Assembly (NCBI RefSeq): GCF_004027225.2
Contig: NC_044289.2
Location: forward strand, 7,243,761-7,307,760
Origin: Strigops habroptila
Taxonomy: Eukaryota; Chordata; Aves; Psittaciformes; Psittacidae
DNA: 64,000 bases
Direction: 5' to 3'
Of this stretch, positions 27,709-39,483 are shown one piece after another. Within the stretch, counting starts at the first letter, position 1. Every line of letters starts with the position of its first letter. The position numbers and the translations under genes were made by a program. Below the pieces are notes generated by a model. That model was given only the letters and a program-made list of their open reading frames with translations, did no database searches and had not been told where the DNA came from.

Positions 27709-28233
27709 GTAAGAAGGTGTGCCGTTTCTAGAACACTCTCCTAGATAAAACCACTACAAGAAGCTGCTGTTTTTAACTTAAATATACAATCACAGCTAGA
27801 ATAGGTAGAAAAGGATTTATCTGATAAAGAATTGGGACAGGCAGATATTATGAAGAGAACTGTATGGATCCCTTTGTGTCTCCAAGTCACATGCCTTCCC
27901 TCTCCTGATTTATTCTGAGCTAGATTTCCAAAACCTGTAAGTATAAAATTGTATGCATTTAACCATTCTTACTCACAAGAAATGAGTGTCACTGATTTTA
28001 ATAATGTCTGGCCTTACAAGTGTACAGTGTCTTCTTAAATTTGCATTTGCAAAATGCATATTCAGGTATGTGCCATAGTATATCTACAGACTTAAGGCTT
28101 AGAATAAAATTACTAAATGAGCACAGAAATTAGGAAAACTATGGTGCAGCTAAATTACTCAAATTATGAAAGATATGTGCTTGTTTTGGTATAAACACAA
28201 GTTTTGATTCCTTTTCTGTTCAACTCTATACAG

Positions 28234-28320
28234 CTGTGAAAAATCCCCCACTTAGGCCAGAGGTTGGATCTCCTGCTTAGCATACGTGAGCTCCCTGTAA
28301 GCATGAGAGATTTGGAGCTT
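28234..28320 (+). pseudogene. Formin locus, FH2 exon with in-frame TGA
   Basis: The acceptor is CTATACAG and the donor GAGCTT|GTAAGT; 29 codons, phase 0 at both ends. It encodes KIPHLGQRLDLLLSIREL and PVSMRDLEL, the FH2 stretch normally reading MxxIPxxxxRLxxLxF. The second codon is TGA (28,237-28,239), where FH2 domains have a sense codon. No other frame gives FH2 sequence and the previous exon feeds this frame, so the stop is real in this sequence. Confidence 0.85.
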
Positions 28321-30117
28321 GTAAGTAACATGGCTTATAGTGTGTTCACAGAGTGTTTGTAATCAAAATCAACCAGCTAGACGGTAGAGGGCCAAGTGGC
28401 CTCAATGCACATTTCAAGCTTGTGTAGTTTGGAAGGTTGTGGGGTTCCACCCCCACCCCCTTTTTTTGCTTATAGCAAAACATCTCATGGTTCATAATGG
28501 GAGCAATTCATAGTGTAATAATCCAGACACCCTAGTGTATTAAAAAAACCATTTCATGGCTCTGTTCAAAATTAACAAGCAAAAAGGTTAAAAAACTTAA
28601 TAAAATCTCTATAGGTCATGGCTTTGATAGCCAAGGAATTGTAAATGACATGAAACTATTAGAGACAGACTACATTTGAAATGCAGTGGCACTATCAGCT
28701 GGTACACTTCGAATGCTTTTGAGAATTCAATTAATTTAATTGTATTTTCTAACGATGGTATTCTACAGTATTGGTTCAAAACAAAACAGTATATACATGT
28801 ATCTGCATTTAATATCATCCTTATTCCAGTAAGGTTCAAGAAGCAGCTGCTAATGGATCTGGCAGAGGAATAGACTTCCACAAGGAAGAGAGACAAGAAC
28901 AGGAAAGGATTTTCAAATTTTTATTTGGTGCTGTTAAACTTTCCTCTTTCTTTGGGCACTGATCAGACAGAAGAGAATTTCACCATTAAAATTCAATTCC
29001 TTTTGTCTGGAGGTTCTTGCCCCACAAACTGAAAGAATCAGTCTAAAGTCATAGATACCTATAGCAAGTTTATTTGACCAGCATCTCATAAACATTTACT
29101 ATGTTCAGAAGACTGCGGGAGGATTACAGCCCCGAATTGAAATGTTGCAAACCAGAGTTCAAGTCTCTTGCCTCATTTAAGGTTGATTTAGGGTTAGGGG
29201 CATGTAAATAAACAGTGTTCCAGTCTCATGGACCAGATCTTCCTGTTCCTAACCGCTGCCTTACCTGCCAGGGTTTGTATAGACTTTGATTCAAAACAAA
29301 GTATTTCAACATGATTCTGTTTCTCTGAAAATGTTTCAAAGGTTTTGCTCTCACTCTGCATCGGAGTGAAAACAAAATTTGAAAGTTCTGCAAGTGTGTT
29401 ACCCTTTGTCTGGCTCGATTAAAACCGTAGTAACAGTGAACAAAGCTCAGAAGGGGAACAAATGTAAAACACTGAGGAGATGCACAGATTTCTGACTCTG
29501 CCTGATACAGTGCTACGCCTTTGCTATCCTCCACTGAAACTAAATTTTGAATATTTGGAAGCTATTACATATACTGTTTGCTTTGATGGATATTTAATGT
29601 TCACTGAAGAGCCGATTAGTTGTCTAAGTATTTTCTTACTTGTCCATGCTAGCACATGTTGTTAAACCATAGATTATACACCTGAAATTCTATGGGACAA
29701 GCTGGATATTGACTTTCAGCACCTCTGGCCCTGTGATGTGCCAAAATTGTTTTACCAATGGCTTTCAGCTCTCCCGTGCATTTCACCCTTTCCCTGTTTT
29801 TACATTTGTGTGTTGGTGACTCATGAAGAGAGGTGTGGTGCTATAAAAACATACATTTCCTAATTTAAAACAAAGCCTCTTCTTGTGTCTGTAGCCCTGG
29901 AAGGGAGGGAAACAGAAATTGATACTGACTTTGATTACAGGAAATGATGATTCTTCCTTGTGGGGAAACTGCTAAGAATTTTGATAAGAACAGTCTTCAG
30001 CTGGTATAAGCAGAAGGGAGGGAGGTGAAGGATGGAGAACCTTATACTGTGCTTGAGGCTATCTGCTTCCCCTGATACATGACATTAGATGAAATCTGGT
30101 GCATTCAAACAACAAAA

Positions 30118-30120
<3 letters not shown>

Positions 30121-30148
<28 letters not shown>
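30121..30148. repeat. 28-base poly-T run
   Basis: An uninterrupted T run, which on the minus strand is poly-A. It could be the tail of a minus-strand retroposed insertion, but I recognise no element in the flanking 30,149-30,300. It lies 284 bases before the FH2 exon whose acceptor is mutated. Confidence 0.85.
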
Positions 30149-30432
30149 GTGAGAAGCATTTTTAAGAGATGAGGTTGAAGTCATTTTGGCAGGGCTGGTT
30201 TGGCAGCCAGAAAGGATGTGACCTCTTTTGGGGGCAGGCAACTGTGCCAACACCAGCTTTATCTTGGTGGGAGACTTTTAATAGGTCCTTCCTGAAAACC
30301 CCTGGCCTATTCCCCCAGAGAAGTTGAATAGGAAATTATCCATCAGCTAAAGTGTGACTTGCTTCAGGCGAGGACAATGAAGCTTTTGGCAAAGAGAAAG
30401 TATAGACACCAGTGATTTACTCACATTTTCAA

Positions 30433-30615
30433 TCTGAACTGGAGGAAGATTTCTGTGATTCAGCTATAAACCAGAAAATCCAAGTGAGTAAGCAGCTGCT
30501 ATCCAGCCAGAAATTTGTTGCTGTCTTGGAGTACATTTTAGCCTTTAGGAACCATTTAAATGAAAAGGCTGGAAAAGAGAAGACAAAAGGACTTCGATTG
30601 CCATCTTTGACCAAA
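30433..30615 (+). pseudogene. Formin locus, FH2 exon with mutated acceptor
   Basis: This block has 61 codons ending at AAA|GTGAGT. It encodes SELEEDFCDSAINQKIQ, then QLLSSQKFVAVLEYILAF, RNHLNEKAGKEKTKG and LRLPSLTK, equivalent to the FH2 core ending GNYLN...GFKLxxLxKL. The block must start in phase 0, and the only suitable place is after TTTTCAA, where the acceptor AG has become AA (30,431-30,432). The nearly invariant Gly of the GNYLN motif is Arg here. Both changes fit loss of constraint. Confidence 0.85.
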
Positions 30616-31442
30616 GTGAGTAAATATTTTTCTTGTGATTAAAAGCGTAACATGCTAAGGTGTGTTAGCCATTAATATTAAGTCAGTTTTCCTCTGATTA
30701 TGGAGAAAGGCTATAATTTTTAATGAGTAGCTAAAATTATAACATCTCCTTTTGGTTACCCTAGAAAAAAAATCCTGTATAACAATATATTCTTTAATGT
30801 CTGTTATAACAAGATGCATTTCTCCATTTTAGACAGCAGCACTGGCTAGATGGGGGCACTGTGGTGCTGAATACACTGTGTTTCTAATAAGGTAGAACAT
30901 CAAAATGCTGACAGTCCTGATGCTAAGATTCCCTGGGTAGAATAGGCATCTGAGCTGCAGGCCCGTGGTTAGAAACAAGTTTAGATAGAGTGTAATTTGC
31001 AGTTTTGTGCAGAGCACTGTTATGTGGACCCTTTTCATTTCACTGTGGTCAGAGGCTGTAACTACAGCATTTCTTCTGTGGTTGCATTTTTATGGCACCG
31101 GAGTAATTTCTTAGTGCTTCATTTTACACCATTGCAAGATCTTTTGCCACAAGAGATAGAATGCCATTTGAAGGTAAAGTTTCAAAGGTAGAACGTAAAT
31201 AAATTAATAAATTGAATGGGAGTGGAATTTGACTGCAACGGTTTTAACACTCCATCACTGCTCTGCTGGATGATTGAACAGGGGACAAAGGTGGCAGTTG
31301 TGATCTTTATCCTGCCAGGCATCTGCTGTACAATAAGCATCATTTGGCTCTTAGCTCTCTAATTGTCTCTTCACTGACCTACCACTTGCGTGACATTAGG
31401 CTGAGTTTTCCATTAGTTTTAAGGAAACTACTTTCCCCTCTT

Positions 31443-31475
31443 CATCAGAATTTGCCATCAGAATTTGCCATCAGA
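31443..31475. repeat. 13-base tandem repeat
   Basis: The unit CATCAGAATTTGC occurs about two and a half times in a row in an intron. Confidence 0.7.
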
Positions 31476-31750
31476 AAATGCTGCTGCTGAGTACTGGGCT
31501 TTTTCCCCTCCTCCACCCAACAGCAACAAAGCATCACATTCTTATCCTAAAAAGTAAGAAACAGATACGAATTCATGAAGCTGCCTTGTACCTTTAATGC
31601 TGTTGTAAGATTATGCCTGATCTGTAAATAGGAGAGAAGGACTTTTTTTTTGGTAAGGTATCTTTCCCATCTGGAAACTTTAATATATGAGTGAGTGATT
31701 TATAACTCTAGTGACAATTCTGAGACACAACTTACATTCTTTTTTTTCTT

Positions 31751-31767
31751 CATATATATATATATAA
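31751..31767. repeat. (TA)n microsatellite
   Basis: A short TA alternation after a T-rich run, intronic. Confidence 0.75.
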
Positions 31768-32138
31768 GGGCCATAATACCACATCTATCATAATGAAAAA
31801 TGCCTATGAAATCTTTTTCTGCCACAGAGCATCTTCCCAGATTCAATTAAGAAACTTTGCTATCTTTGTGAACACAGCACACTGCTTTTAACCGGAAAGG
31901 AATAATGGCTGTGTGTGGAGGTTCAAAATCAGTTGTAATCAATTAGGATACCTCAAGTTAAAAAAGACCCATGTGAATAAGAATACACAAAAGAACAAGG
32001 AAGGTCAATGGATATGAGAGTGTAAAGCTGATCTGAATCAAGAACATGTGAAATGGCAGATTGAAAAGAGGTTTAATTTCATTGTGTTTTCTATTCTTGT
32101 CAACTTTACCTGGGAGCTATCAACATCCCGCTGTTCCT

Positions 32139-32172
32139 TTTTTTTTTTCCTTTTTTTTTTTTAATTTTTTTA
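32139..32172. repeat. T-rich homopolymer tract
   Basis: Runs of T broken by CC and AA, 50-80 bases upstream of the FH2 exon at 32,219. It may partly serve as an extended pyrimidine tract for that acceptor. Confidence 0.6.
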
Positions 32173-32218
32173 AATGTCATAGCTCAGTCTGTCAATTATT
32201 ACTCTATTCTATTTGCAG

Positions 32219-32357
32219 TTACCTCTGTTGCGGGGTAAAGAGAAGACATTCACCTTGCTTCACGCCCTTGTGGAACAGATCTTCTTACCTTGTGGAACAA
32301 AATCTGATCTTGCCAGATTTTCTGAGGAGTTGACAGAATTTGAAGCTGTTCCCGATG
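32219..32357 (+). pseudogene. Formin locus, FH2 exon (KTFTLLHALVEQI)
   Basis: The acceptor is ATTTGCAG and the donor GATG|GTAAGA; phase 0 in, one base out. It encodes LPLLRGKEKTFTLLHALVEQ and then SDLARFSEELTEFEAVP, the FH2 region usually reading KTTLLHFLxE...F..EL..V. The frame is open and both splice sites are canonical. Confidence 0.88.
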
Positions 32358-32488
32358 GTAAGAGGAGGGAGGGGAAAAAAATAATCAACAAACAAAAAAT
32401 TAAGTCCTCCAACTTCTGTGGAAACTTCCATTCTCACAATACGAATGATGCTTATTATCATGTTTTTCCCCTCTCTCTTCCTTTCCAG

Positions 32489-32521
32489 CTTCCATGAAGG
32501 GCCTCAGTGCTGAAGTTGATG
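32489..32521 (+). pseudogene. Formin locus, 33-base FH2 mini-exon
   Basis: A very short exon between a long pyrimidine tract ending TTCCAG and the donor GATG|GTATGT. With the incoming G it reads ASMKGLSAEVD and passes one base on. The phase fits both neighbours exactly (1 in, 1 out). It encodes the FH2 helix just after the ELxxV element. Confidence 0.8.
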
Positions 32522-34251
32522 GTATGTAAATGTGGTTTCTAAATTCAGAGAAAGATTTTCATATGGTGTGCAGTCATTTGGAACAGGTTTCCATTGCACT
32601 TCTGTAGTTTGTAAAGAGAGGTAAAGGTTCAAAACATTGAGGTAAACTGTTGCTATGGTGATACTTAACCTGCCATGTTACTGTGAAGAATTTAGAAAAA
32701 AAGAAGAAATATTAAAGTGTGTCCAGGTGGTTTAGAAATATAAAAAAATAGACTGCCCATGGTAAATAGAGTTTATCATAAACTGCAAATGTTAAGTGAT
32801 AGAAGTGCTCCATCAAAGTTATGGCTGTAGCAGGGTCTCTGGGAGCAGGCGATGCAGCAGGAGAAAACTTCCTACAGTTCAGTCCTGAAGTTCAAGAGCT
32901 TCTTTGAACAAAACTGGTCGTCTTCTCTAGAAAAGAGTCCAACACCAATCAACAGGAGGGAACAAAATAAGGTTATTCAAATATAAGACAGATTTTGGGA
33001 GACATTTACAACTTCTCATTGAACACTATCATAATATGGCCAGTGAATTCAATGGATTTTAGATTGAAGCTTTTGATAGAGAAGGTGTATGAGTGGATGA
33101 AAGCGACTTGTATTATGTTGAAAGTTTATAAAAATCTATCTTTTGAAAATGTGGCATGGGTGTTGACTGTAACTACAGACCAACAGATATTATTTTAGCC
33201 TTTGATAACATATCTGAATGATAGTCGCTCTCAGCTTTCAGTTTGAAAAACCCTTGTACCTATTCTGCTGGGCTCTGGGAGTCAGCCAGGCATGTAGCCT
33301 GAGGCTACTGAAGTGTTTTTGTTCTGCTCCAAGAAATTCCAATCAACTTTTTAGGAGATATAATTAACTAAAAAGAGCACTGTTTTCCTTTGGTAACTTG
33401 TGTTCTTTGGGGACAATGTTGGTAGCAATTCAAAATTACTAAATATTTTAAAGGCAGTTTTGGAAAGTCATAGGTAAAGCAGTACAATGGACATGATACC
33501 AGAAACAGTTGGGTGCTGTCAGAGGAGGTAAATATTGGGTACTGGATGAGGTTGGCTGGCTTCTTCCCTCCATGGATTCCACATGGGTCCAGCCTAGTCG
33601 CTTGTATCTTCTGAGTTCCATCTACCAGGGCAGAGAAGGAAAGAGACGGACCAAATGCCACTGAATCAACCTTTCTCACCATGTAGTTCAAAGCACATCC
33701 TGGAGCTCATCTCCTGCAAATATTGCACAAGCACAAGGGGAGGAAGATGCTAGAATGCAGCCTGGGTCAGTTCAGGCCCAAGTCCCTGGAGCCAATGCCA
33801 TATCCTCTTCTCCCCCCATTTTGCACAGCAAGAGGTCTCACAGTAGCAGACAGGATTTCTTATTGTTACACACAGTAGAATTTTTGTTCTTTTATCTTTA
33901 AAGGAACCCTGAACTTTTTACACAAAATGTAGGTTTGAAGAATGTTATTTTCATTGATAAGCCCAATGCTTAAAGCTAGGAAAGGTCAGATTTATGGCTG
34001 CTGCATAACCATACTGTTGATCTCTTCATTATTCAGCAGTTGCTGTGATATGATCACATACTATTTTTTTTTCATAAGACCCATGCCTCCTTCAGGATTT
34101 CTATTTCCACACAGAAAATTATATTCCTAGATGAATGTATTGTAGACACATAATCTCCAAAATTTTCCATGTGCCCTAAATTAGACATTTGCAACCCTTT
34201 GGACACAGCTGCACGCTAGTGAGATTTCTCATTTTCTTTTTCTTTTGTTAG

Positions 34252-34355
34252 TTTTAAAGAAAGAATTGGAAAACGTTATTCAGTGCAGGCGGCTTATTAA
34301 ACCCAAGACAATCAAGGTGACATCCCAGGAGTCACAGTTCTGTAAGGATCTAAAG
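34252..34355 (+). pseudogene. Formin locus, FH2 exon (VLKKELENVIQ)
   Basis: The acceptor is TTTTGTTAG and the donor CTAAAG|GTAACA; one base in, phase 0 out. It encodes VLKKELENVIQCRRLIKPK and TSQESQFCKDLK, a charged helical stretch in the FH2 post domain. Open frame, intact splice sites. A minus-strand CR1 fragment lies about 400 bases downstream in the next intron. Confidence 0.85.
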
Positions 34356-34692
34356 GTAACATTATCACAGCCTTATTGTGGGCTGGAGGGAAAGGATGAG
34401 TAATCTGCTTAGTTTGTGCTGAGATCTGCCCTGACAAGGGAGTCAAGCATTTGAGGGAAAGTGGCCTTTTACTCCCCTCTGATAATGTCTCATACTGCAG
34501 CGTGGGAAGGGCCTTTCAGAGTTTCTGCATCTCCTGCTTTTGCTTCACAGTCAAATGGGCTGGAGTGGATGAGGAATGGGTAACCCCAAGGTTGCTTATG
34601 ATACGCACTTTGCAATAACAGTAATTTTAGATCATATATGAATTTTTAATAATTTCCTCTGCTCTCAGAAAGCAAAATAGCACAAAGTCATA

Positions 34693-34747
34693 TTTATTCT
34701 GTTTATATGTATATATATGTTTATATGTTTATTCTGTTTATATGTTT
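34693..34747. repeat. tandem TTTATTCTGTTTATATG-type repeat
   Basis: The stretch TTATTCTGTTTATATG is seen twice, separated by ATGTATA simple sequence, abutting the CR1 fragment that begins near 34,750. Confidence 0.6.
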
Positions 34748-34749
34748 CC

Positions 34750-34990
34750 AATCATTTAGATTGGAAAAGACCTTTAAGGTCACCGAATTCAACCATTAAC
34801 CCAGCACTGCCAAGGCCATCACTAAACCATGTCCCCAAGTGGCACATCATATACACATCTTTTCAATACCTCCACGGGTGAGTACTCCACCACTTCCCTG
34901 GGCAGCCTGTTCCAGTGCTTGACGACCGTTTTAAGTGAAGAAATGTTTCCTAATATCCAATCTAAACTTCCCCTCGTGAAACTTGTTACT
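34750..34990 (-). mobile_element. CR1 LINE 3'-end fragment, minus orientation
   Basis: On the + strand it reads TTGGAAAAGACCTTTAAGG, then CCCAGCACTGCCAAGGCCA and CTTCCCTGGGCAGCCTGTTC, the antisense of the well-known CR1 3' region of birds and reptiles. It is 5'-truncated as usual for CR1 and lies in an intron of the formin pseudogene. It identifies the host as a sauropsid, most likely a bird. Confidence 0.85.
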
Positions 34991-35676
34991 TGGAAAGAGA
35001 GACCATCCAAGAAACATCATGCTAGGGCATGCCTAAATTGTGAATACAGGTTGATCTAAGATGATTCTACCCATGCTAGTGGGTAAAAAGATGGGGTGGA
35101 AACACAACGGAGAGTTTGCTGAGCAAGTGTAGTGAGCCCAGCTCTGGCCAGGGTCAGCAAAGCCAAACACAGGGTTTATTAGCTCAGGTACAGAGAAGTT
35201 AATTAACTCTCAAAAGCACTGTTGCCCTACTTATGAACAGGACTACTTTCAGTGAAGGTGTTCCCCTTCAAAACAAAAGAATTTTTATTTCAAAAGTTAA
35301 GTTTCTGTTTCTGCCTCAAGAACTAGCAACTGGGAGTGTTTGCTTCATTTATGCAAAAAGGCTAGTCTATGCCAAATGTGGGTGGAAATTAGGACCTTAT
35401 GATGCTTATCTAGTTCTGCCAATTTTAATAGATTTAGGTAATGTCATTGGATGAGACAGTAAAAAATTCTCTAACATTAATGTTTCTTTTTTTTGTCTTT
35501 TATGTCTTAATACTTGCAAGGAAATGTGTGTGCTGGATGTATGCTTATCTTTTGTGAAATGTGAAATTTTTGTGACATGAAAATTTTGACTTGAATTATC
35601 TTGTTTTCACTGCTATTTAATTCCTGCTTTAATATTATGCTCCTATATGAAATTAAGAAGGTTTATTTTATTACAG

Positions 35677-35760
35677 GATTTAATTCAGAAATATGAAAGG
35701 GATCTATCCCAGCTGTCAAAGAGATGTGATGAAATGAAGAAGCTTTACAGCAACGTATTA
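35677..35760 (+). pseudogene. Formin locus, FH2 exon with doubtful donor
   Basis: The acceptor is TTATTACAG, phase 0. It encodes DLIQKYERDLSQLSKRCDE and MKKLYSNVL, the coiled FH2 helix before the FGE element. Alignment with the diaphanous-type spacing LYxxLxxxF wants the exon to run through VL to 35,760, but the next bases are AA instead of GT. A GT at 35,755 would drop two residues and could be used instead. If neither is used, the frame runs on into the intron until 36,042. Confidence 0.78.
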
Positions 35761-36104
35761 AAATGCAATGAAAATAAATCTACATTTCTTTATTTAAAAA
35801 AGAAAAAAAAGGCAGGAAGAAAGAAGTGCCAGAAGTTTCCCTACTTTCACATGCTTTGTAGTTACACTGTCCACAGAAATGGAAAAATAACTAATCATAT
35901 CCAACAGTGGTGGAATGTTCTGAATGAAAATCTGGCTTTTAATTTTCTTGAGGTCTTAACAGCCCATTTTTTTAGAGGGTCTGTGGCTGAAGTATTAAAA
36001 AGAAAAGTAGATGTTCAGCAACTTTATAAATTCAGAGTTTAACTGTTGAATGTTTTCAACATGTTACAGAAAACATGTTATGGGAAGCGACATGTTCTGG
36101 TTCC

Positions 36105-36240
36105 TCCCAGCAATCAAAGGCCAGGTTGGATAGAGCCTTGGGTGACATGGTCTAGTGTGAGGCATCCCTGCCCATTGCAGGGGGTTGGAACTAGGTGATG
36201 TTAAGGTCCTTTCCAACCCAAACCATTCTATGATTCTATG
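36105..36240 (+). mobile_element. CR1 LINE 3'-end fragment, plus orientation
   Basis: It contains GGGGTTGGAACTAGGTGATG, then AAGGTCCTTTCCAACCCAAA, and ends in ATTCTATGATTCTATG, the diagnostic octamer tail of CR1. 5'-truncated, between the last two formin exons. Confidence 0.9.
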
Positions 36241-39200
36241 TCTTTGGCTGGTGGGCAGTTGCAAATCTATTACTTTGGCTGAGAGTTTTTTTCTAGTGAC
36301 AAGCTTACAAGTCCAGGGCATTGATTTAGCAACTGTTATTTGAGTGAGAGGGAGACTGAGATAGAGATGTTAGTAGTAGCACAGATCTAAAAATGAGCAG
36401 AGCAGAAAGGAAGCTCCACAGGCAGAAGAATTCTGATAACGAAACTTTCTGTTCTTGTTTGTTCCTATTATATTCACCCACACTTTTACCGGAGAAGCAT
36501 CTAATTTTCTCAATCACTTTTTCCTCTGAACAGAAGCAACCCATCTAGGTCCAATACACTAGAAAATGTTTTTAGGGTCAGAGGGTCACACTAGAAGGAA
36601 TGATAAAAGCTCCATGCTGCAATTTTTAACAACATAGCATGTAGATTCCTCGTTTAGTACAATGTTCTTGGAGTGTGATCGAAATTCAAGAGGTGTCTGC
36701 TATGGTAATGGTATTCTCTGGCAGAATAGTCACACTAGGAGGTTTTAAGGAAAGGGGCAGATTTGCTGAAATGCAATGCTAATCTCTAAAAGTGGAATAA
36801 TTTCCTGGTCCTGGGATTAGGACCTTTTTTATAAGGGGAAGGGATTAGAAGATGAAAAGTTTTATGGTAGGCAAATGTTACACAGAAGATGCAGCCAGGA
36901 GAAACTTTGGGGACTTATCTGAATAGACACTGAAGATGAGTGAGGTTTTTGACCAAGGAAATTTAATTAGTAGCGAGTTTTACTAAAAATAATATTGTAA
37001 TTATGTGCAAGGGTTTCTTTGTGTCTCTTGCAGTCCTTCAGAAATGGGAAAAATGCCTCAGTGTAGCAAGCCAAAGTTGTATGTACCACCTAGAAGAATA
37101 ACTCTGTCCCAAGCCTTCAAAAAAGGTTGAAGAACTGGGATAAAGCAAGAAGAAGAAAAAGGTGGGAAAAGTAGTGTAAATGAGAGTATGAACAATTGAG
37201 TTACATGAGTGGAAATGGTTGAAAAGTATTCACTAAATTTAAAAATGGGAAGATTTGTGCTGTAAAAGCTTTGAGGGCCACTTCTTGCACAGGGAACAGA
37301 AGAATCTGAGCCAATTTACCTAAAAGTCATCTTCAGAAGGAGTTGTGTTGTGTGGCCAGTCCTGTTTGCAGACCCATGTCACTCCCATGGAGAATGTGCC
37401 CTCCTGTGTGTGTGTGCTCTGTCTTATTCCTCCTGCACAGACATGGTTTTTCTCCAGCTGTGTACGCTCAGCCAGAAGGTATTACACATGTGATGCTGTG
37501 CTACAGATGTATGTGCGAGGCTCTTTGCTTTCCTTTCTTGTACTGGAAACTCATTTGAGGCTCTTATTTGCATCTGAAGAGGATTTCATTTTCCATGTAG
37601 CTGGAAGTTTCCTCAAGTTTTAACCCATCTGCTTTTTGCCCTCCCTCCCTCGTTGTTCTCCAAAGTTAGGCATTTGATATATTTCTCTCCTTTAGAATGG
37701 ATGTTTTTTCCTTCCGAATAATGTTATTGCTAGGCAGATCTTTTTGCATATTTATAAAGCAGCAAAAATGCAAAGCAAATATAAAATAGGACGAGTTATC
37801 AAAGACCAGGCTATCCTCTCAACAGCAGTAGGAAGGAATAGTCCAGCTTAGCTGGGGGAATACCTGATGTGGAAATATGTTGTAGGTAGCCATAGACATC
37901 ATGTTGCACATAAACCAAAAGCTCTACCTACCTTTATGATTTTATATTCTGCTTATAAAATCAATAATGACCTTGGCATGTGACACTTCTATGGAATGAA
38001 CAATAAATTGGGGATAACTGCCTGTGGTATAGCTGTGGGCTATCAACTTTTCGCAGATGGTCATTAGCTCCAGGAAATGCCTCTCTCATTGCTCTTTAAC
38101 TGATGGAACACCATGGGTGAGTGGCAAGGCATGCCAACGATCAACGGCTTGGAGCACCCAGGGGGTGCAATTAGGAACACAACAGGCAAAACTATTAATC
38201 AAGTGTCACTGGTTAATGTTGAAGTTTTTGTGACTGGATTATATGAGAGTGGTTTCTTTTACCGTGTTTCTGATTTCCCGGCAGAGGGTTTGCTCCTAAG
38301 AACATGTTAGATGATGTCCAGGTGAACATGTTTAAGTAATGGCAGATACTTGTCCAAACCTTTTTGTATATTTCAGTTGGAACCTGAAATACAATATCAT
38401 TGCTGCTCAGCCCTGGGAGAGCTGCATCCTCCAATTACAGAGTAGCTCTCAATTACAGCAAAGATAAGAACTTGCAGCAACACAAGATCCATTTTTAAAC
38501 TTTTTGATGAAACCTTTGGAGCATGTTCACTAGATTTGTTCTGCTCAATTAGGAAGCTGTTGCAGGCAGTTATGTTCTTTAACGCATTGATCCCATTAAC
38601 GGGGAATCTCTGAAAATGATGACAAACCTCTTGAATTAAGCCTTAGCAACAGATGTAATATCAAAAATCTTTTCCTATCCTAGAACTGGAGAGTGTATGT
38701 GGAAGTGATTTTAGTTAATGCAGGAATCATTCTCCTAATACTCAGCGCTGTAGTATGACTGCCTTTCACCTCATTTTATAGCAGAGTAGACATGATGCCA
38801 ACATCATTCACAGCTTTTTTAAAAACTTTCCATCTGTTCCCCTTTTTCAGGTGAAGGAAAGAAGAGAACAGGGAAAGCTGGCTCTTCGATACATTACTTT
38901 TTCTATCCAAAATGTCTGCTTCCCTATGAATACTTTTGTTTGTAAAGCAAAAAGACAGAAAAGGAAAGGTTTTTGGCTTTAACATGCCGTGACCATGCTC
39001 ACTGTGGAACATAAACAATTCCCTAACATACGCATTTCCTCGTATGAATGGCTTCATCTAACAAACTGTAGAGCCAGTTTCCTGATTTTTCTCCTTTTCA
39101 GCTGGAGATCTATAGTCCAGGCAGAGAGATGGTGTTATACAGAACTCCAGGTTATTGAGGTATTCAGTGACAACTCCTGGGGCCACTTTTACTTAGGATG

Positions 39201-39378
39201 CTTCGGATCTCAGATTGCTGGAGCCTTTAGCCAGCTCTAAGTTTTCTAATTATTAATATCAACAATAATGAAAGTATTTAACTTTTCTCTTGCTCTTTTA
39301 TTTTCTTTAAGATCTAGGACATGGTTTAGATTACTTGGGTATACTAATGTGAAGTATTATTCTCTTTCAAACTTACAG

Positions 39379-39483
39379 GTAAAATTTGGGGAGCCGCAAG
39401 ACCTGGACTCTCAGGAACTGTTTGGATGGATATCTTCATTCATTAGTGAGTTTAGGAAGGCCTCTGCTGAAGTTATGCCATAA
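39379..39483 (+). pseudogene. Formin locus, last recognised exon, FH2 end and stop
   Basis: The acceptor is ACTTACAG. It encodes VKFGEPQDLDSQELFGWIS then SFISEFRKASAEVMP and ends with TAA at 39,481. The FGE, LFGW and FxxEFxKA elements mark the C-terminal end of FH2. Whether TAA is the ancestral end or another lesion is unknown: no DAD-like basic tail is visible after it. AATAAA signals at 40,074 and 40,197 could have ended the transcript. Confidence 0.82.

Larger units (their letters stand above)
15008..39483 (+). pseudogene. Decayed PH-domain-containing formin (PHCF-type), multi-exon
   Basis: At least fifteen exon-like blocks on one strand encode, in order, a PH-like segment, a PH domain and most of an FH2 domain, which in formins nucleates and elongates actin filaments. 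FH2 marks include VFLKSFHIKPSEL, LTDEQITAL, RYMPTPKDAERYQSFK, FVAVLEYIL, KEKTFTLLHALVEQI, and FGEP followed by SQELFGWISSFI. Exon phases link from block to block, as expected for one ancestral transcript. The combination of PH with FH2 fits the PHCF formin subtype rather than delphilin, which has PDZ domains, or the diaphanous-type families. Defects: TAG formed at the 20,280/20,897 junction, a one-base frameshift near 23,895, TGA at 28,237, acceptor AA at 30,431, and probable donor losses near 23,319 and 35,761. The FH1 region and the FH2 N-terminal lasso were not found, and upstream exons are unknown. Assembly error is the alternative, but several independent defects argue for a pseudogene. 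Confidence 0.8.

Noticed and set aside
35647-36042. 131-codon frame as a stand-alone gene
   Set aside because: Its first half is the FH2 exon of the formin; the rest is intron read-through rich in Lys from an A-rich run.
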